Shown here one piece after another: positions 1-9,000 of a DNA stretch of 64,000 nt. The DNA lies in assembly GCF_000717995.1 (NCBI RefSeq), contig NZ_JODM01000025.1:1-64000 (forward strand), in the 5' to 3' direction. This DNA is from Streptomyces violaceorubidus (GTDB taxonomy: Bacteria; Actinomycetota; Actinomycetes; Streptomycetales; Streptomycetaceae). Below the pieces are notes generated by a model. That model saw only the letters and a program-made list of their open reading frames with translations, made no database searches and was not told the origin of the DNA. How positions within the stretch are numbered: the first letter of the stretch is position 1; each line of letters begins with the position of its first letter. The position numbers and the translations under genes were made by a program.

Positions 1-45
1 GCGATCCCCGCCCCCGCGACCCCCGCCCCCGCGACCGCCGACGCG

Positions 46-675
46 GTGATCTCCCTCCTCGTCGTCGACGACCACCCCGTCGTCCGCGACGGCCTGCGCG
101 GCATGTTCGAGTCCGCGCCCGGCTTCCGCGTCCTCGGCGAGGCGGCGGGCGGCGTCGAGGCGCTGGAACGGGCCGCCGCGCTCGACCCCGACGTGATCCT
201 CATGGACCTGCGGATGCCGGGCGGTTCGGGGGTGGACGCCATCCGGGAGTTGACCCGGCGCGGCGCCCGCGCGCGCGTGCTCGTGCTCACCACGTACGAC
301 ACCGACTCCGACACCCTGCCCGCGATCGAGGCCGGCGCGACCGGCTACCTCCTCAAGGACGCGCCCCGCGAGGACCTGTTCACCGCGGTCCGCGCGGCGG
401 CCGAGGGCCACACGGTCCTCTCCCCGGCCGTCGCCTCCCGGCTGGTCTCCGCCGTCCGCGCCCCGAAGGCCCCCGGCGGCGAGCCCCTCTCCGCCCGCGA
501 GCGCGAGGTGCTGGCCCTGGTCGCGCGCGGCACCTCCAACAAGGAGATCGCCCGGGAGCTGTTCATCAGCGAGGCGACCGTCAAGACCCACCTCACCCAC
601 CTGTACGCCAAACTCGGGGTGAGCGACCGCGCGGCGGCGGTGGCGACGGGCTACGAGCGGGGCATCCTCGGCTGA
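46..675 (+). CDS. NarL/FixJ-type response regulator
   Basis: DNA-binding response regulator, presumably the partner of a sensor kinase gene just left of the window. The N-terminal receiver domain shows the acidic pair in VVDDHP, the phospho-acceptor Asp in VILMDLRMPG (about residue 54) and the conserved Lys in LLKDAP (about residue 104). The C-terminal LuxR-type helix-turn-helix starts at LSAREREVL (about residue 148) and continues through NKEIARELFISEATVKTHL. The length, 209 residues, is usual. The GTG at 46 is the first start visible, but the frame is open to the window edge with Pro/Ala-rich codons, so the true start may be upstream. Cognate kinase and targets cannot be told. Confidence 0.9.
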   Translation: MISLLVVDDHPVVRDGLRGMFESAPGFRVLGEAAGGVEALERAAALDPDVILMDLRMPGGSGVDAIRELTRRGARARVLVLTTYDTDSDTLPAIEAGATGYLLKDAPREDLFTAVRAAAEGHTVLSPAVASRLVSAVRAPKAPGGEPLSAREREVLALVARGTSNKEIARELFISEATVKTHLTHLYAKLGVSDRAAAVATGYERGILG

Positions 676-691
676 CGCCCCGGCGCGGGGC

Positions 692-2122
692 TCAGGACGC
701 CGGATAGGGCAGCAGCTCGCGGTCGGTCCGCTCCCAGGCCGCCTTCAACTCGGCGAGCAGCCCGGGCCGGTCGGCCGCGAGGTCCGCCTGTTCGCGGGCG
801 TCGGCGGCGAGGTCGTACAGGTGGTCGCGGCCCTGGGCGTCCCGGTAGTACTTCCAGTCGCCCCGCCGCAGCGCGCGGTTGCCCCGCACCCGCCAGAACA
901 GGTCGCGTTCGGGCAGCTCCCGGCCCCGCAGCAGGTAGTCGGCGAGGCTGTGCCCGTCGAGGGGGTACGCCGGGTCGGGGCGCGCGCCGCCCAGCTCCAG
1001 CAGGGTCGCCGTCCAGTCCGGCGAGTAGACCGGCTCGTGGCTGACCTGCCGTCCGTCGACGCGGGCCGGCCAGCGCAGCACGGTCGGCACCCGGATGCCG
1101 CCCTCCAGCAGCTCCGACTTGCCGCCGCTGAGCGGCCACTGGTACGAGAAGCGCTCGCCGCCGTTGTCGCTGGCGAAGACGACGACGGTGTTCTCCTCCT
1201 GGCCGGACCGGCGCAGCGCGGCGAGCACCTCGCCGACCGAGGCGTCCAGGTTCTCCACCATCTCCCGGTACTTCTCCACCGAGCCGCCGTCGTTGTGCAG
1301 CAGCGCGCCCAGCACGTTCCCACCGCGCACCTCGGCGGCGATCCCGGCGCCGGTCTCCTCGTCGTCCTCGCCGAGCCACGGCCAGTGCGGGGTGGTGAAG
1401 TTCAGGTTGAGCAGCCAGGGCCGGTCGTGCTCGCGCCCGACGTACTCGACGGCCCGCTCGGTCAGGACGGTGGTGTAGTAGCGCAGGTCCTCGTACGTGG
1501 CGTCGCCCTCGTACAGGTCGTAGTCCCCGAGCTGGCCCAGCTTGGAGAAGTACTCCAGCGCACCGCCGAAGTTGCCGAAGAACTCGTCCCAGCCGGACTT
1601 GGTCGGGCTGTGGTCGGGGAGCCAGCCGCAGTGCCACTTGCCGATCAGTGCGGTGGCGTAACCGGCCCGCTTCAGCAGGGACGCGAGGGTCGGGTGGTTC
1701 GGGTCCAGGCCCTGGCTGCGGTCGCCGATCGGCTCCGCGAGCCCGCCCTTCGTACGGCCCGGGTACCGTCCGGTGTAGAGGCTGAAGCGGGTGGGGGAGC
1801 AGGTCGCCGACCCCGAGTACGCCTGGGTGAACCGCACGCCCTGCGCGGCGAGCCGGTCCAGGTGGGGCGTCCTGATGTGCGGGGCGCCGTACGAGGACAG
1901 GTCGGCCCAGCCGAGGTCGTCGCCGAGGATGAACAGGATGTTGGGGCGCTTGCCGGGCCGGGACCCGGTGCGCGCCGCGAAGGGGCGCTCGTCGGTGGCG
2001 GCAGCGGTGGCGGGTGTGCGGGCGGGGGTGGCGGCGCCGGCGGTGGCGGCCGTACCGGCGACGGCGCTCACCGCACCGCCGCCGACCAGGCCGCCGAAGA
2101 GGCGGCGGGACATCTCGGGCAT
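692..2122 (-). CDS. Tat-exported sulfatase (arylsulfatase family)
   Basis: Hydrolyses a sulfate ester, substrate unknown, probably outside the membrane. The protein is 476 residues from the ATG at 2122. I chose this start over one 23 codons upstream because AGGG lies 7 bases before it and it begins directly with a twin-arginine signal (SRRLFGG, then a Gly/Ala-rich hydrophobic stretch). The sulfatase signature Cys-Ser-Pro-Thr-Arg in SATCSPTRFSLYTGR marks the Cys that becomes formylglycine. Metal-binding Asp residues are visible in NILFILGDDLGWADL and in VVVFASDNGGE. It converges with the response regulator gene and lies downstream of glgX on the same strand, 147 bases away. The function within the sulfatase family is open. 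Confidence 0.92.
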   Translation of the reverse strand: MPEMSRRLFGGLVGGGAVSAVAGTAATAGAATPARTPATAAATDERPFAARTGSRPGKRPNILFILGDDLGWADLSSYGAPHIRTPHLDRLAAQGVRFTQAYSGSATCSPTRFSLYTGRYPGRTKGGLAEPIGDRSQGLDPNHPTLASLLKRAGYATALIGKWHCGWLPDHSPTKSGWDEFFGNFGGALEYFSKLGQLGDYDLYEGDATYEDLRYYTTVLTERAVEYVGREHDRPWLLNLNFTTPHWPWLGEDDEETGAGIAAEVRGGNVLGALLHNDGGSVEKYREMVENLDASVGEVLAALRRSGQEENTVVVFASDNGGERFSYQWPLSGGKSELLEGGIRVPTVLRWPARVDGRQVSHEPVYSPDWTATLLELGGARPDPAYPLDGHSLADYLLRGRELPERDLFWRVRGNRALRRGDWKYYRDAQGRDHLYDLAADAREQADLAADRPGLLAELKAAWERTDRELLPYPAS

Positions 2123-2269
2123 GCGTGATCCCTGGAGGACGAGGACGAAGGTGCGCCCGAAGAGGCGCCGACCAGGGACGTTTCCAGGCACGCCGAGGCC
2201 CGGTCAAGAAGATCGCCGACGAGTTCACGGAGCCGAAACGGGGCGTAGGAATCGGCCCCGCCGACGACT

Positions 2270-4534
2270 TCAGCCGACCGCCCGCAGCAGCAGCACCGTC
2301 CGCGCCGGGACCGTGAGCGGCGCGCCCGCCGGGTGCACCGTGGCCGGTGCCTCGCCCTGCTCCTCCCGGCCGGTGTCGACGACCACCTCGTACCGCTCGG
2401 CCCACGGGGCGCCCGGCAGGAGGAAGCCGACCGGCTCCCCGCCCGCGTGCAGGACGGCCAGGAAACTGTCGTCGGTGATCGGGTTGCCGTGCTCGTCGCG
2501 GCCCGGGATGTCCCGCCCGGAGAGGTACATGCCGAGGGTGGCGGCGGGGGCGTACCAGTCCCGCTCGGTCATCTCCGTGCCGCCCGCGGTGAACCAGGCC
2601 AGGTCGCGCAGCCCGTCCGCGGAGTGCGCGCGGCCGGAGAAGAAGGCCCGGCGGCGCAGCACCGGGTGCCGGTGGCGCAGCGCGATCAGGCGCGAGGCCA
2701 GCGCGAACAGCGGGCGCCACTCCGGGTCGTTGAGCAGGCTCCAGTCCACCCAGCTGGTCTCGTCGTCCTGGCAGTAGGCGTTGTTGCTCCCGCGCTGGGT
2801 GCGGCCCATCTCGTCGCCCGCGACCAGCATCGGCACTCCGGTCGACAGCAGCAGTGTGGTGAGCAGGTTGCGGAGCTGGCGGCGGCGCAGCGCACGCACC
2901 CGCGCGTCGTCCGTCTCCCCCTCCGCGCCGCAGTTCCAGGACCGGTTGTCGTCCGTGCCGTCCCGGTTGCCCTCGCCGTTGGCCTCGTTGTGCTTGCGCT
3001 CGTACGACACGAGGTCCCGCAGGGTGAAACCGTCGTGCGCGGTGACGAAGTTGACCGAGGCGTACGGCCGCCGGCCGCCCCAGGCGTACAGGTCGCTGGA
3101 GCCCGACAGGCGGTACCCCATCTCCCTCACGTCCGGCAGCGCGTGCCGCCAGAAGTCCCGCACCGCGCCCCGGTAGCGGTCGTTCCACTCCGTCCACAGC
3201 GGCGGGAAGGCCCCCACCTGGTAGCCGCCCGAGCCGACGTCCCACGGCTCGGCGATCAGCTTCACCCGCCGCAGCACCGGATCCTGCGCGATCACCGCGA
3301 GGAAGGGGGAGAGCATGTCGACGTCGTGCATCGAACGGGCCAGCGCCGCGGCCAGGTCGAAGCGGAAGCCGTCCACCCCCATCTCGGTGACCCAGTAGCG
3401 CAGCGAGTCGGTGATCAGGCGCAGCACGTGCGGCTGGACGACGTGCAGGGTGTTGCCGCAGCCCGTGTAGTCGGCGTACCGGCGGGCGTCGGGCTGGAGG
3501 CGGTAGTAGCCGCGGTTGTCGATGCCCTTCAGGGAGAGCGTCGGGCCCAGCTCGCCCGCCTCCGCCGTGTGGTTGTAGACCACGTCGAGGATCACCTCGA
3601 TGCCGGCCGCGTGCAGCGCGCGCACCATCCGCTTGAACTCGCCGACCTGCTCTCCCGTGGTGCCGGAGGCGGCGTAGGCGGCGTGCGGGGCGAAGTAGCC
3701 GACCGAGTTGTAGCCCCAGTAGTTCTTCAGGCCGCGGTCCAGCAGATGGCTCTCGTGCGCGAACTGGTGCACCGGCAGCAGCTCCACCGCCGTCACGCCC
3801 AGCCGCGTCAGGTGCTCGATCGCCGCCGGGTGCGCCAGGCCCGCGTACGTGCCGCGCAGCTCGGGCGGGATGCCGGGGTGGAGCCGGGTGAAACCGCGCA
3901 CGTGCAGCTCGTAGATGACCGAGTCTGCCCACGGCGTCTTGGGCCTGCGGTCGTCCGACCAGTCGTCGTCGTCATGGACCACGACGCCCTTGGGGACGTG
4001 CGGCGCCGAGTCCCGGTCGTCGCGCACCGTGTCCGCGACCCGCTGCTCCGGCCAGTCCCGCACGTGGCCGTACACCTCGGGCGGCAGGCCGAAGTCGCCG
4101 TCCACCGCGCGGGCGTACGGGTCGAGCAGCAGCTTCGCCGGATTCCAGCGGGCGCCGGTCCACGGGTCCCAGCGGCCGTGCACCCGGTAGCCGTAGCGCT
4201 GCCCGGGGCGGACGCCCGGCACGAAGCCGTGCCATATCCCGTGGGTCAGCTCGGTCAGCCGCACCCGGCTCTCCCCGGCACCGGGGCCCGGCCCGTCGAA
4301 CAGGCACAGCTCGACCGCCTCCGCCCCGCCGGCCCACAGGGCGAAGTTGGTCCCCGCCACCTGGTCGGGGCCGGTGCGGAACCGGGCGCCCAGCGGCACC
4401 GGCGTGCCCGGCCGGGCCGGCACGGCGGGCGGCGGCGGGGCGGCACGCCGCGCGCCATTGACCACGACGGCGGGGCGACCGTCCGCGGCGGCCCGCTCCC
4501 CGGGCACCGCCTCCCGCTCGGCTGCGCTGGACAC
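2270..4534 (-). CDS. glgX: Glycogen debranching enzyme GlgX (GH13 isoamylase type)
   Basis: Cleaves alpha-1,6 branches of limit glycogen or related alpha-glucans in the cytoplasm. The 754-residue protein has an N-terminal carbohydrate-binding region (PLGARFRTGPDQVAGTNFALWA) followed by the GH13 barrel. Conserved blocks are DVVYNHTAEAG, GFRFDLAAAL with the nucleophile Asp, LIAEPWDVG with the acid/base Glu, and FVTAHDGFTLRDL. The start is GTG at 4534, with GGGAGG about 7 bases upstream. TreX-type debranching enzymes are very similar. No maltooligosyl-trehalose genes are seen next to it, so GlgX is the more cautious name. Confidence 0.93.
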   Translation of the reverse strand: MSSAAEREAVPGERAAADGRPAVVVNGARRAAPPPPAVPARPGTPVPLGARFRTGPDQVAGTNFALWAGGAEAVELCLFDGPGPGAGESRVRLTELTHGIWHGFVPGVRPGQRYGYRVHGRWDPWTGARWNPAKLLLDPYARAVDGDFGLPPEVYGHVRDWPEQRVADTVRDDRDSAPHVPKGVVVHDDDDWSDDRRPKTPWADSVIYELHVRGFTRLHPGIPPELRGTYAGLAHPAAIEHLTRLGVTAVELLPVHQFAHESHLLDRGLKNYWGYNSVGYFAPHAAYAASGTTGEQVGEFKRMVRALHAAGIEVILDVVYNHTAEAGELGPTLSLKGIDNRGYYRLQPDARRYADYTGCGNTLHVVQPHVLRLITDSLRYWVTEMGVDGFRFDLAAALARSMHDVDMLSPFLAVIAQDPVLRRVKLIAEPWDVGSGGYQVGAFPPLWTEWNDRYRGAVRDFWRHALPDVREMGYRLSGSSDLYAWGGRRPYASVNFVTAHDGFTLRDLVSYERKHNEANGEGNRDGTDDNRSWNCGAEGETDDARVRALRRRQLRNLLTTLLLSTGVPMLVAGDEMGRTQRGSNNAYCQDDETSWVDWSLLNDPEWRPLFALASRLIALRHRHPVLRRRAFFSGRAHSADGLRDLAWFTAGGTEMTERDWYAPAATLGMYLSGRDIPGRDEHGNPITDDSFLAVLHAGGEPVGFLLPGAPWAERYEVVVDTGREEQGEAPATVHPAGAPLTVPARTVLLLRAVG

Positions 4535-4683
4535 CTGTCAGCCTCCCACGGCTCGTGGAACGACGTCCGGCAGGAGGGCGTGCGGCGTCCCGGCCGCTGC
4601 TCCCCGTCGCGTCGTCCTCCCCACAGTTCTGCCCACCGGGTGGCTCGCACTCACGTTTCCCCTGGGCCCACCGGTCGTTACGG

Positions 4684-5928
4684 GTGGATGTGAGGCACGT
4701 ACACGGGCGCGCACGGCGCGCGGGCGCCGCTCTGGCCGCCCTACTGACATGGGCAGGACTGCTGGCCGGGGCCGCCGGATGCACCTCGGACGGGGGCGGC
4801 ATCGGCTCCGGCATCGGCGACATGTTCGGCAAACCACCCGCCGCCGAGGACGTCATCCGCATCGCCCCGGACGACGGGAGCAAGGCCGTCCGGCCGGACG
4901 AGAAGCTGTCGGTGCGGGTGCCCGCAGGGCGCCTGGAGTCGGTGCAGGTCGTCCGCTCGCAGGACGCGCGCCAGACCCCGGTGCCCGGCCGGATCTCCGA
5001 GGACGGCCTCAGCTGGCGGCCCGACGACGACCGGCTCGCCCTCGCCGCCAAGTACACGGTCGACGCCGTCGCGCTCGACGGCGGCGGCCACCGCTCGGCC
5101 CGGCACGCCACGTTCACCACCAAGGTCCCCGAAGAGCGCTTCATCGCCTACGTCGCCCCCGAGAACCGCGCGGTCGTCGGCACCGGAATGATCGTTTCGC
5201 TGGAGTTCAACCGGGAGATCACCGACCGCGCCGCCGTCGAACGCGCCGTCACGGTCACCGCGAAGCCCGCCACCGAGATCCGCCCCCACTGGTTCGGCAA
5301 GGACCGCCTCGACTTCCGCCCCAAGGAGTACTGGAAGCCCGGCACCGAGGTCGCCGTCGACCTGGACCTGCGGGACGTGGAGGGCGCCAAGGGGGTCTAC
5401 GGCCTCCAGCGCAAGAAGGTCTCCTTCACCGTCGGCCGCAGCCAGGTCTCCCGCGTCGACGCGGTCGAGCGGACCATGGAGGTGCGCAGGGACGGCACCC
5501 TGCTGGCCACCGTGCCGATCACCGCGGGGGCCCCGACGACACCCACCTACAACGGCCGGATGGTGATCAGCGAGATGCTCGAGGTCACCCGCATGAACAG
5601 CCGCACGGTCGGCTTCGGCGGCGAGTACGACATCCCCGACGTCCCGCACGCCATCCGCCTCACCAGCTCGGGCACCTTCCTGCACGGCAACTACTGGGCG
5701 CCCGTCGACACCTTCGGCCGGGCCAACGTCAGCCACGGCTGCGTCGGGCTGCGCGACGACAAGGGCGGCGGCTCCGACACCCCGGCGGGCTGGTTCTTCG
5801 ACCGCAGCCTCATCGGCGACGTCGTCGAGGTGGTCCACAGCAAGGACAGGACCGTGGACCCCGACAACGGCCTGGGTGGCTGGAACATGAAGTGGAAGGA
5901 GTGGAAGGCGGGCAGCGCGGTGAACTGA
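4684..5928 (+). CDS. L,D-transpeptidase lipoprotein, copy 1
   Basis: Forms 3-3 peptidoglycan crosslinks or attaches proteins to peptidoglycan outside the membrane. An N-terminal hydrophobic segment ends in the lipobox LAGAAGC, predicting a lipid-anchored protein. Two Ig-like domains follow (through about residue 250), then a YkuD catalytic domain. Its active-site block runs from HGNYWAP to NVSHGCVGLRD, with the catalytic Cys in SHGCV. Start is uncertain between GTG at 4684 and GTG at 4690; an open frame reaches further upstream but precedes the signal. It is divergent from glgX and followed after 156 bases by a paralogue of the same design. Confidence 0.92.
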   Translation: MDVRHVHGRARRAGAALAALLTWAGLLAGAAGCTSDGGGIGSGIGDMFGKPPAAEDVIRIAPDDGSKAVRPDEKLSVRVPAGRLESVQVVRSQDARQTPVPGRISEDGLSWRPDDDRLALAAKYTVDAVALDGGGHRSARHATFTTKVPEERFIAYVAPENRAVVGTGMIVSLEFNREITDRAAVERAVTVTAKPATEIRPHWFGKDRLDFRPKEYWKPGTEVAVDLDLRDVEGAKGVYGLQRKKVSFTVGRSQVSRVDAVERTMEVRRDGTLLATVPITAGAPTTPTYNGRMVISEMLEVTRMNSRTVGFGGEYDIPDVPHAIRLTSSGTFLHGNYWAPVDTFGRANVSHGCVGLRDDKGGGSDTPAGWFFDRSLIGDVVEVVHSKDRTVDPDNGLGGWNMKWKEWKAGSAVN

Positions 5929-6084
5929 GGGCGTCCGCGCCTCGCGCCACCCTCCCGCCAACTCGGTACGGAACGGTGACACTTCACCTGTCCCTCAACC
6001 CCCTGGCCTGCGGTTACGATGCGCCGGTGCGCGAGCGGGCGCACTGGGGCGCGGGCCCGACCAGGCCCGGCGAGGGGAGACAAG

Positions 6085-7281
6085 GTGAACGTGCGTCCGA
6101 TAGCGGGGGCGGCAGTCGGACTGCTGTTGCTGACCGTCACGGCATGCGGCGGGGGCGGCTCGGGGGCCGGGGACGGCAAGGGGGGCAAGGCCGAGGACTC
6201 CACCGCGGCACAGGACAAGCAGTCCGAGGCCGTCGTCACCATCGCTCCCGCCAACGGGGCCAAGGCCGTCGACACCAGCGGCGCCCTGAAGGTCGGCGCC
6301 GCCAGGGGCAGGCTCACCGAGGTCGTCGTCAAGGACGGCAAGGGCGCGAAGGTCGACGGGAAGATATCCGGGGACGGCGCCACCTGGACGCCGTCCACCC
6401 ACCTGGCCGCCGCCACCACGTACAGCGTGCGCGCGGTCGCCAAGGACTCCGAGGGCCGCACCGCCGCCGAGGACTCCCGCTTCACCACCCTGACGCCGAA
6501 GAACACCTTCGTCGGTACCTTCACGCCGGAGGACGGCTCGAAGGTCGGCGTCGGCATGCCGTTCTCGATCCGCTTCACCCGGGGCATCACCCACCCGGAG
6601 GAGGTCGAGAAGGCCATCACCATCAAGACCGAACCGGCCGTCGAGGTCGAGGGCCACTGGTTCGGCAACGACCGCCTCGACTTCCGCCCCGAGAAGTACT
6701 GGAAGGCCGGCACCAAGGTCACCGTCGACCTCAATCTCGACGGCGTCGAGGGCCGCGAGGACGTCTACGGCAAGCAGGCCAAGACCCTCTCCTTCACCGT
6801 CGGCCGCAGCCAGGTCTCCGTCGTGGACGCCAAGAAGCACACGATGAAGGTCGTTCGGGACGGCAGGACGATCAAGACCATCCCCGTCACCACGGGCGCG
6901 CCCGGCTACGACACCTGGAACGGCCAGATGGTCATCACCGAGCGGCTCGCGGTGACCCGGATGAACGGCGAGACGGTCGGCTACGGCGGCGAGTACGACA
7001 TCCCGGACGTCCCGCACGCCATGCGCCTGTCCACCTCCGGCACCTTCATCCACGGCAACTGGTGGGGCGGTGACGTCTTCGGCAACAGCAACGCCAGCCA
7101 CGGCTGCATCGGCCTGCGGGACGTGCGCGGCGGCTGGGACAAGAACGCGCCGGCCCGCTGGTTCTTCGAGAACTCGATCATCGGCGACGTGGTCGTGGTC
7201 AAGAACTCCGACGACGCCACCATCGCCCCCGACAACGGCCTCAACGGCTGGAACATGTCCTGGGAGAAGTGGAAGGCGTAA
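6085..7281 (+). CDS. L,D-transpeptidase lipoprotein, copy 2
   Basis: Second L,D-transpeptidase with the same layout as its left neighbour: lipobox LTVTAC, a Gly-rich linker, two Ig-like domains, and a C-terminal YkuD domain with HGNWWGG and NASHGCIGLRD. Stretches such as DRLDFRPEKYWKAGT and TLSFTVGRSQVS are almost identical in the two proteins, which points to tandem duplication. The GTG at 6085 is preceded by GAGGGGAGA at good spacing, so I prefer it to an ATG 22 codons upstream. Mature length is about 380 residues. The two copies may differ in timing or substrate; the sequence does not say. Confidence 0.93.
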   Translation: MNVRPIAGAAVGLLLLTVTACGGGGSGAGDGKGGKAEDSTAAQDKQSEAVVTIAPANGAKAVDTSGALKVGAARGRLTEVVVKDGKGAKVDGKISGDGATWTPSTHLAAATTYSVRAVAKDSEGRTAAEDSRFTTLTPKNTFVGTFTPEDGSKVGVGMPFSIRFTRGITHPEEVEKAITIKTEPAVEVEGHWFGNDRLDFRPEKYWKAGTKVTVDLNLDGVEGREDVYGKQAKTLSFTVGRSQVSVVDAKKHTMKVVRDGRTIKTIPVTTGAPGYDTWNGQMVITERLAVTRMNGETVGYGGEYDIPDVPHAMRLSTSGTFIHGNWWGGDVFGNSNASHGCIGLRDVRGGWDKNAPARWFFENSIIGDVVVVKNSDDATIAPDNGLNGWNMSWEKWKA

Positions 7282-7326
7282 GGGGGCGGCTGCCACGGCG
7301 AGTGAACGCCCGCTAACCTGCGGGGC

Positions 7327-8094
7327 ATGACCGTACATCTCGAAGTCGCCGAAGGCGTCGGCACGCTGCGCCTGGACCGCCCGCCCATGAACGCACTGGA
7401 CGTCGCCACCCAGGACCGGTTGAAGGAGCTGGCCGAGGAGATCACCCGGCGCGAGGACGTGCGCGCCGTGGTGATCCACGGCGGCGAGAAGGTGTTCGCG
7501 GCGGGCGCGGACATCAAGGAGATGCAGGTGATGGACCACGCGGCGATGATCGCGCGGTCCCGCGCCCTGCAGGACTCCTTCACCGCGGTGGCCCGCATCC
7601 CCAAGCCGGTGGTCGCCGCGGTGACCGGCTACGCCCTGGGCGGCGGCTGCGAACTCGCCCTGTGCGCCGACTTCCGCGTCGCGGGGGAGAACGCCAGGCT
7701 GGGCCAGCCCGAGATCCTGCTCGGCCTGATCCCGGGCGCGGGCGGCACCCAGCGGCTGTCCCGGCTGATCGGCCCCTCCAAGGCCAAGGACCTGATCTTC
7801 ACCGGCCGCCAGGTGAAGGCCGACGAGGCGCTGGCGCTCGGCCTGGTGGACCGGGTGGTCCCGGCCGCCGAGGTCTACGAGCAGGCGCACGCCTGGGCCG
7901 CGCGGCTCGCGAAGGGCCCCGCCATCGCCCTGCGCGCGGCGAAGGAGGCGATCGACACGGGGCTGGAGACGGACCTCGAGACCGGCCTCGCCGTCGAGCG
8001 GAACTGGTTCGCGGGTCTGTTCGCCACGGAGGACCGCGAGCGCGGGATGCGCAGCTTCGTGGAAGAGGGCCCCGGCAAGGCCACGTTCCTCTGA
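7327..8094 (+). CDS. Enoyl-CoA hydratase/isomerase (crotonase family)
   Basis: Likely hydrates 2-enoyl-CoA thioesters or performs a related crotonase reaction. It is 255 residues, the usual length. The oxyanion-hole motifs are AAGADIKEM and GYALGGGCELALCAD, and the catalytic Glu region is GQPEILLGLIPGAGGTQRL. The C-terminal helices are complete. The ATG at 7327 lies only a few bases after TAACCT, which resembles a -10 element, so a leaderless transcript is possible. It stands alone between the transpeptidase and a regulatory ATPase, so the pathway cannot be inferred from context. Confidence 0.9.
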   Translation: MTVHLEVAEGVGTLRLDRPPMNALDVATQDRLKELAEEITRREDVRAVVIHGGEKVFAAGADIKEMQVMDHAAMIARSRALQDSFTAVARIPKPVVAAVTGYALGGGCELALCADFRVAGENARLGQPEILLGLIPGAGGTQRLSRLIGPSKAKDLIFTGRQVKADEALALGLVDRVVPAAEVYEQAHAWAARLAKGPAIALRAAKEAIDTGLETDLETGLAVERNWFAGLFATEDRERGMRSFVEEGPGKATFL

Positions 8095-8197
8095 CGCCTC
8101 TTCTGCGGGGTGCACGTCACACCCGAAGTGACCGCGTACGCCTTGCAATTGACGCGGTGTCTGATCCGGGTCCCTCGATGGGGCGGTTTATGGCAGC

Positions 8198-8214
8198 CTT
8201 AACGCACCATTAAG
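8198..8214. promoter_or_regulatory. CTTAA-N7-TTAAG palindrome before the ATPase gene
   Basis: A pair of 5-bp arms separated by 7 bases lies about 27 bases upstream of the next gene's start, in a locally AT-richer stretch (8140-8214). It could be part of a promoter or operator. There is no direct evidence of binding. Confidence 0.25.
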
Positions 8215-8240
8215 CGCGCCTTGTCGAGGGAGTCCGTCGC

Positions 8241-8903
8241 TTGTCTCCGGCCGAGCCGTTCACGCAGGTCAGTGGGGCCGTTTCCGGCCCCGAACTGCCT
8301 GCGGCATATGCCGATCGACCGTCGCCGGGGCCGGCCCCCGCGGGGGCGTATTCCCCGGGAACGGCCCCGGAGTCCGCCGAGGGCGGCCATGATGGGGGCA
8401 TGGCGGGGCTGGATGGTACGGAACTGCCGCGGGGAGCCGGGCGTGCGACCGCGGCGCGCTGGTCGCCGGCGGTCGAGGACGAACGCGCGCTCAAGGCGCT
8501 GGAACTGTTCGGCAACCCCACGGAGCGCGAGGTTCCGTTACCCTCCCGGCCCGAGTCCGCCGCCACCGCCCGCCGACTGGCCCAGGTCGTCGCCCTGCGC
8601 CAGTGGCAGCTCGGCCCCAAGGTCACGGAGGACGCCGTCCTGCTCGTCTCCGAGCTGGTCGGCAACGCCGTACGCCACACCGGCGCCCGGATCTTCGGCC
8701 TCCGCATGCGCCGCCGCCCCGGCTGGATCCGCGTCGAGGTCCGCGATCCCTCCCGGGGGCTGCCGTGTCTGATGCCGGTGCAGGAGACGGACACCAGCGG
8801 GCGCGGCCTCTTCCTCGTCGACAAGCTCTCCGACCGGTGGGGCGTGGACCTGCTGCCGCGCGGGAAGACCACCTGGTTCGAGATGCGGGTCACGGACCGC
8901 TGA
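8241..8903 (+). CDS. HATPase-type regulatory protein (RsbW/anti-sigma kinase-like)
   Basis: Single-domain GHKL ATPase of the kind that is very numerous in Streptomyces and often acts as an anti-sigma or anti-anti-sigma kinase. The N box is LLVSELVGNAVRHTG, with the Mg-binding Asn. Later motifs are RVEVRDPSRG and GRGLFLVDKLSDRWG, typical of the RsbW-like group. The TTG at 8241 has GAGGGAG 8 bases upstream. An ATG at 8400 would remove a disordered 53-residue N-terminus but has no proper ribosome site, so I prefer TTG. No sigma factor or antagonist gene is adjacent, so the partner is unknown. Confidence 0.85.
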   Translation: MSPAEPFTQVSGAVSGPELPAAYADRPSPGPAPAGAYSPGTAPESAEGGHDGGMAGLDGTELPRGAGRATAARWSPAVEDERALKALELFGNPTEREVPLPSRPESAATARRLAQVVALRQWQLGPKVTEDAVLLVSELVGNAVRHTGARIFGLRMRRRPGWIRVEVRDPSRGLPCLMPVQETDTSGRGLFLVDKLSDRWGVDLLPRGKTTWFEMRVTDR

Positions 8904-9000
8904 GAGTCCATCTGCCGCTGAAGGCAAGCCGGTTCGCCGGACACGCCACCTACGGGTGAGAATCCGGAACGCAGCCCTCCGCGGCCGGGATCGTATCCGC

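Noticed and set aside
651..3932. Very long open frame antisense to the sulfatase and glgX
   Set aside because: Its translation is Arg/Pro/Gly-rich with no family match and it covers two well-supported genes in other frames. It is a by-product of very high G+C.
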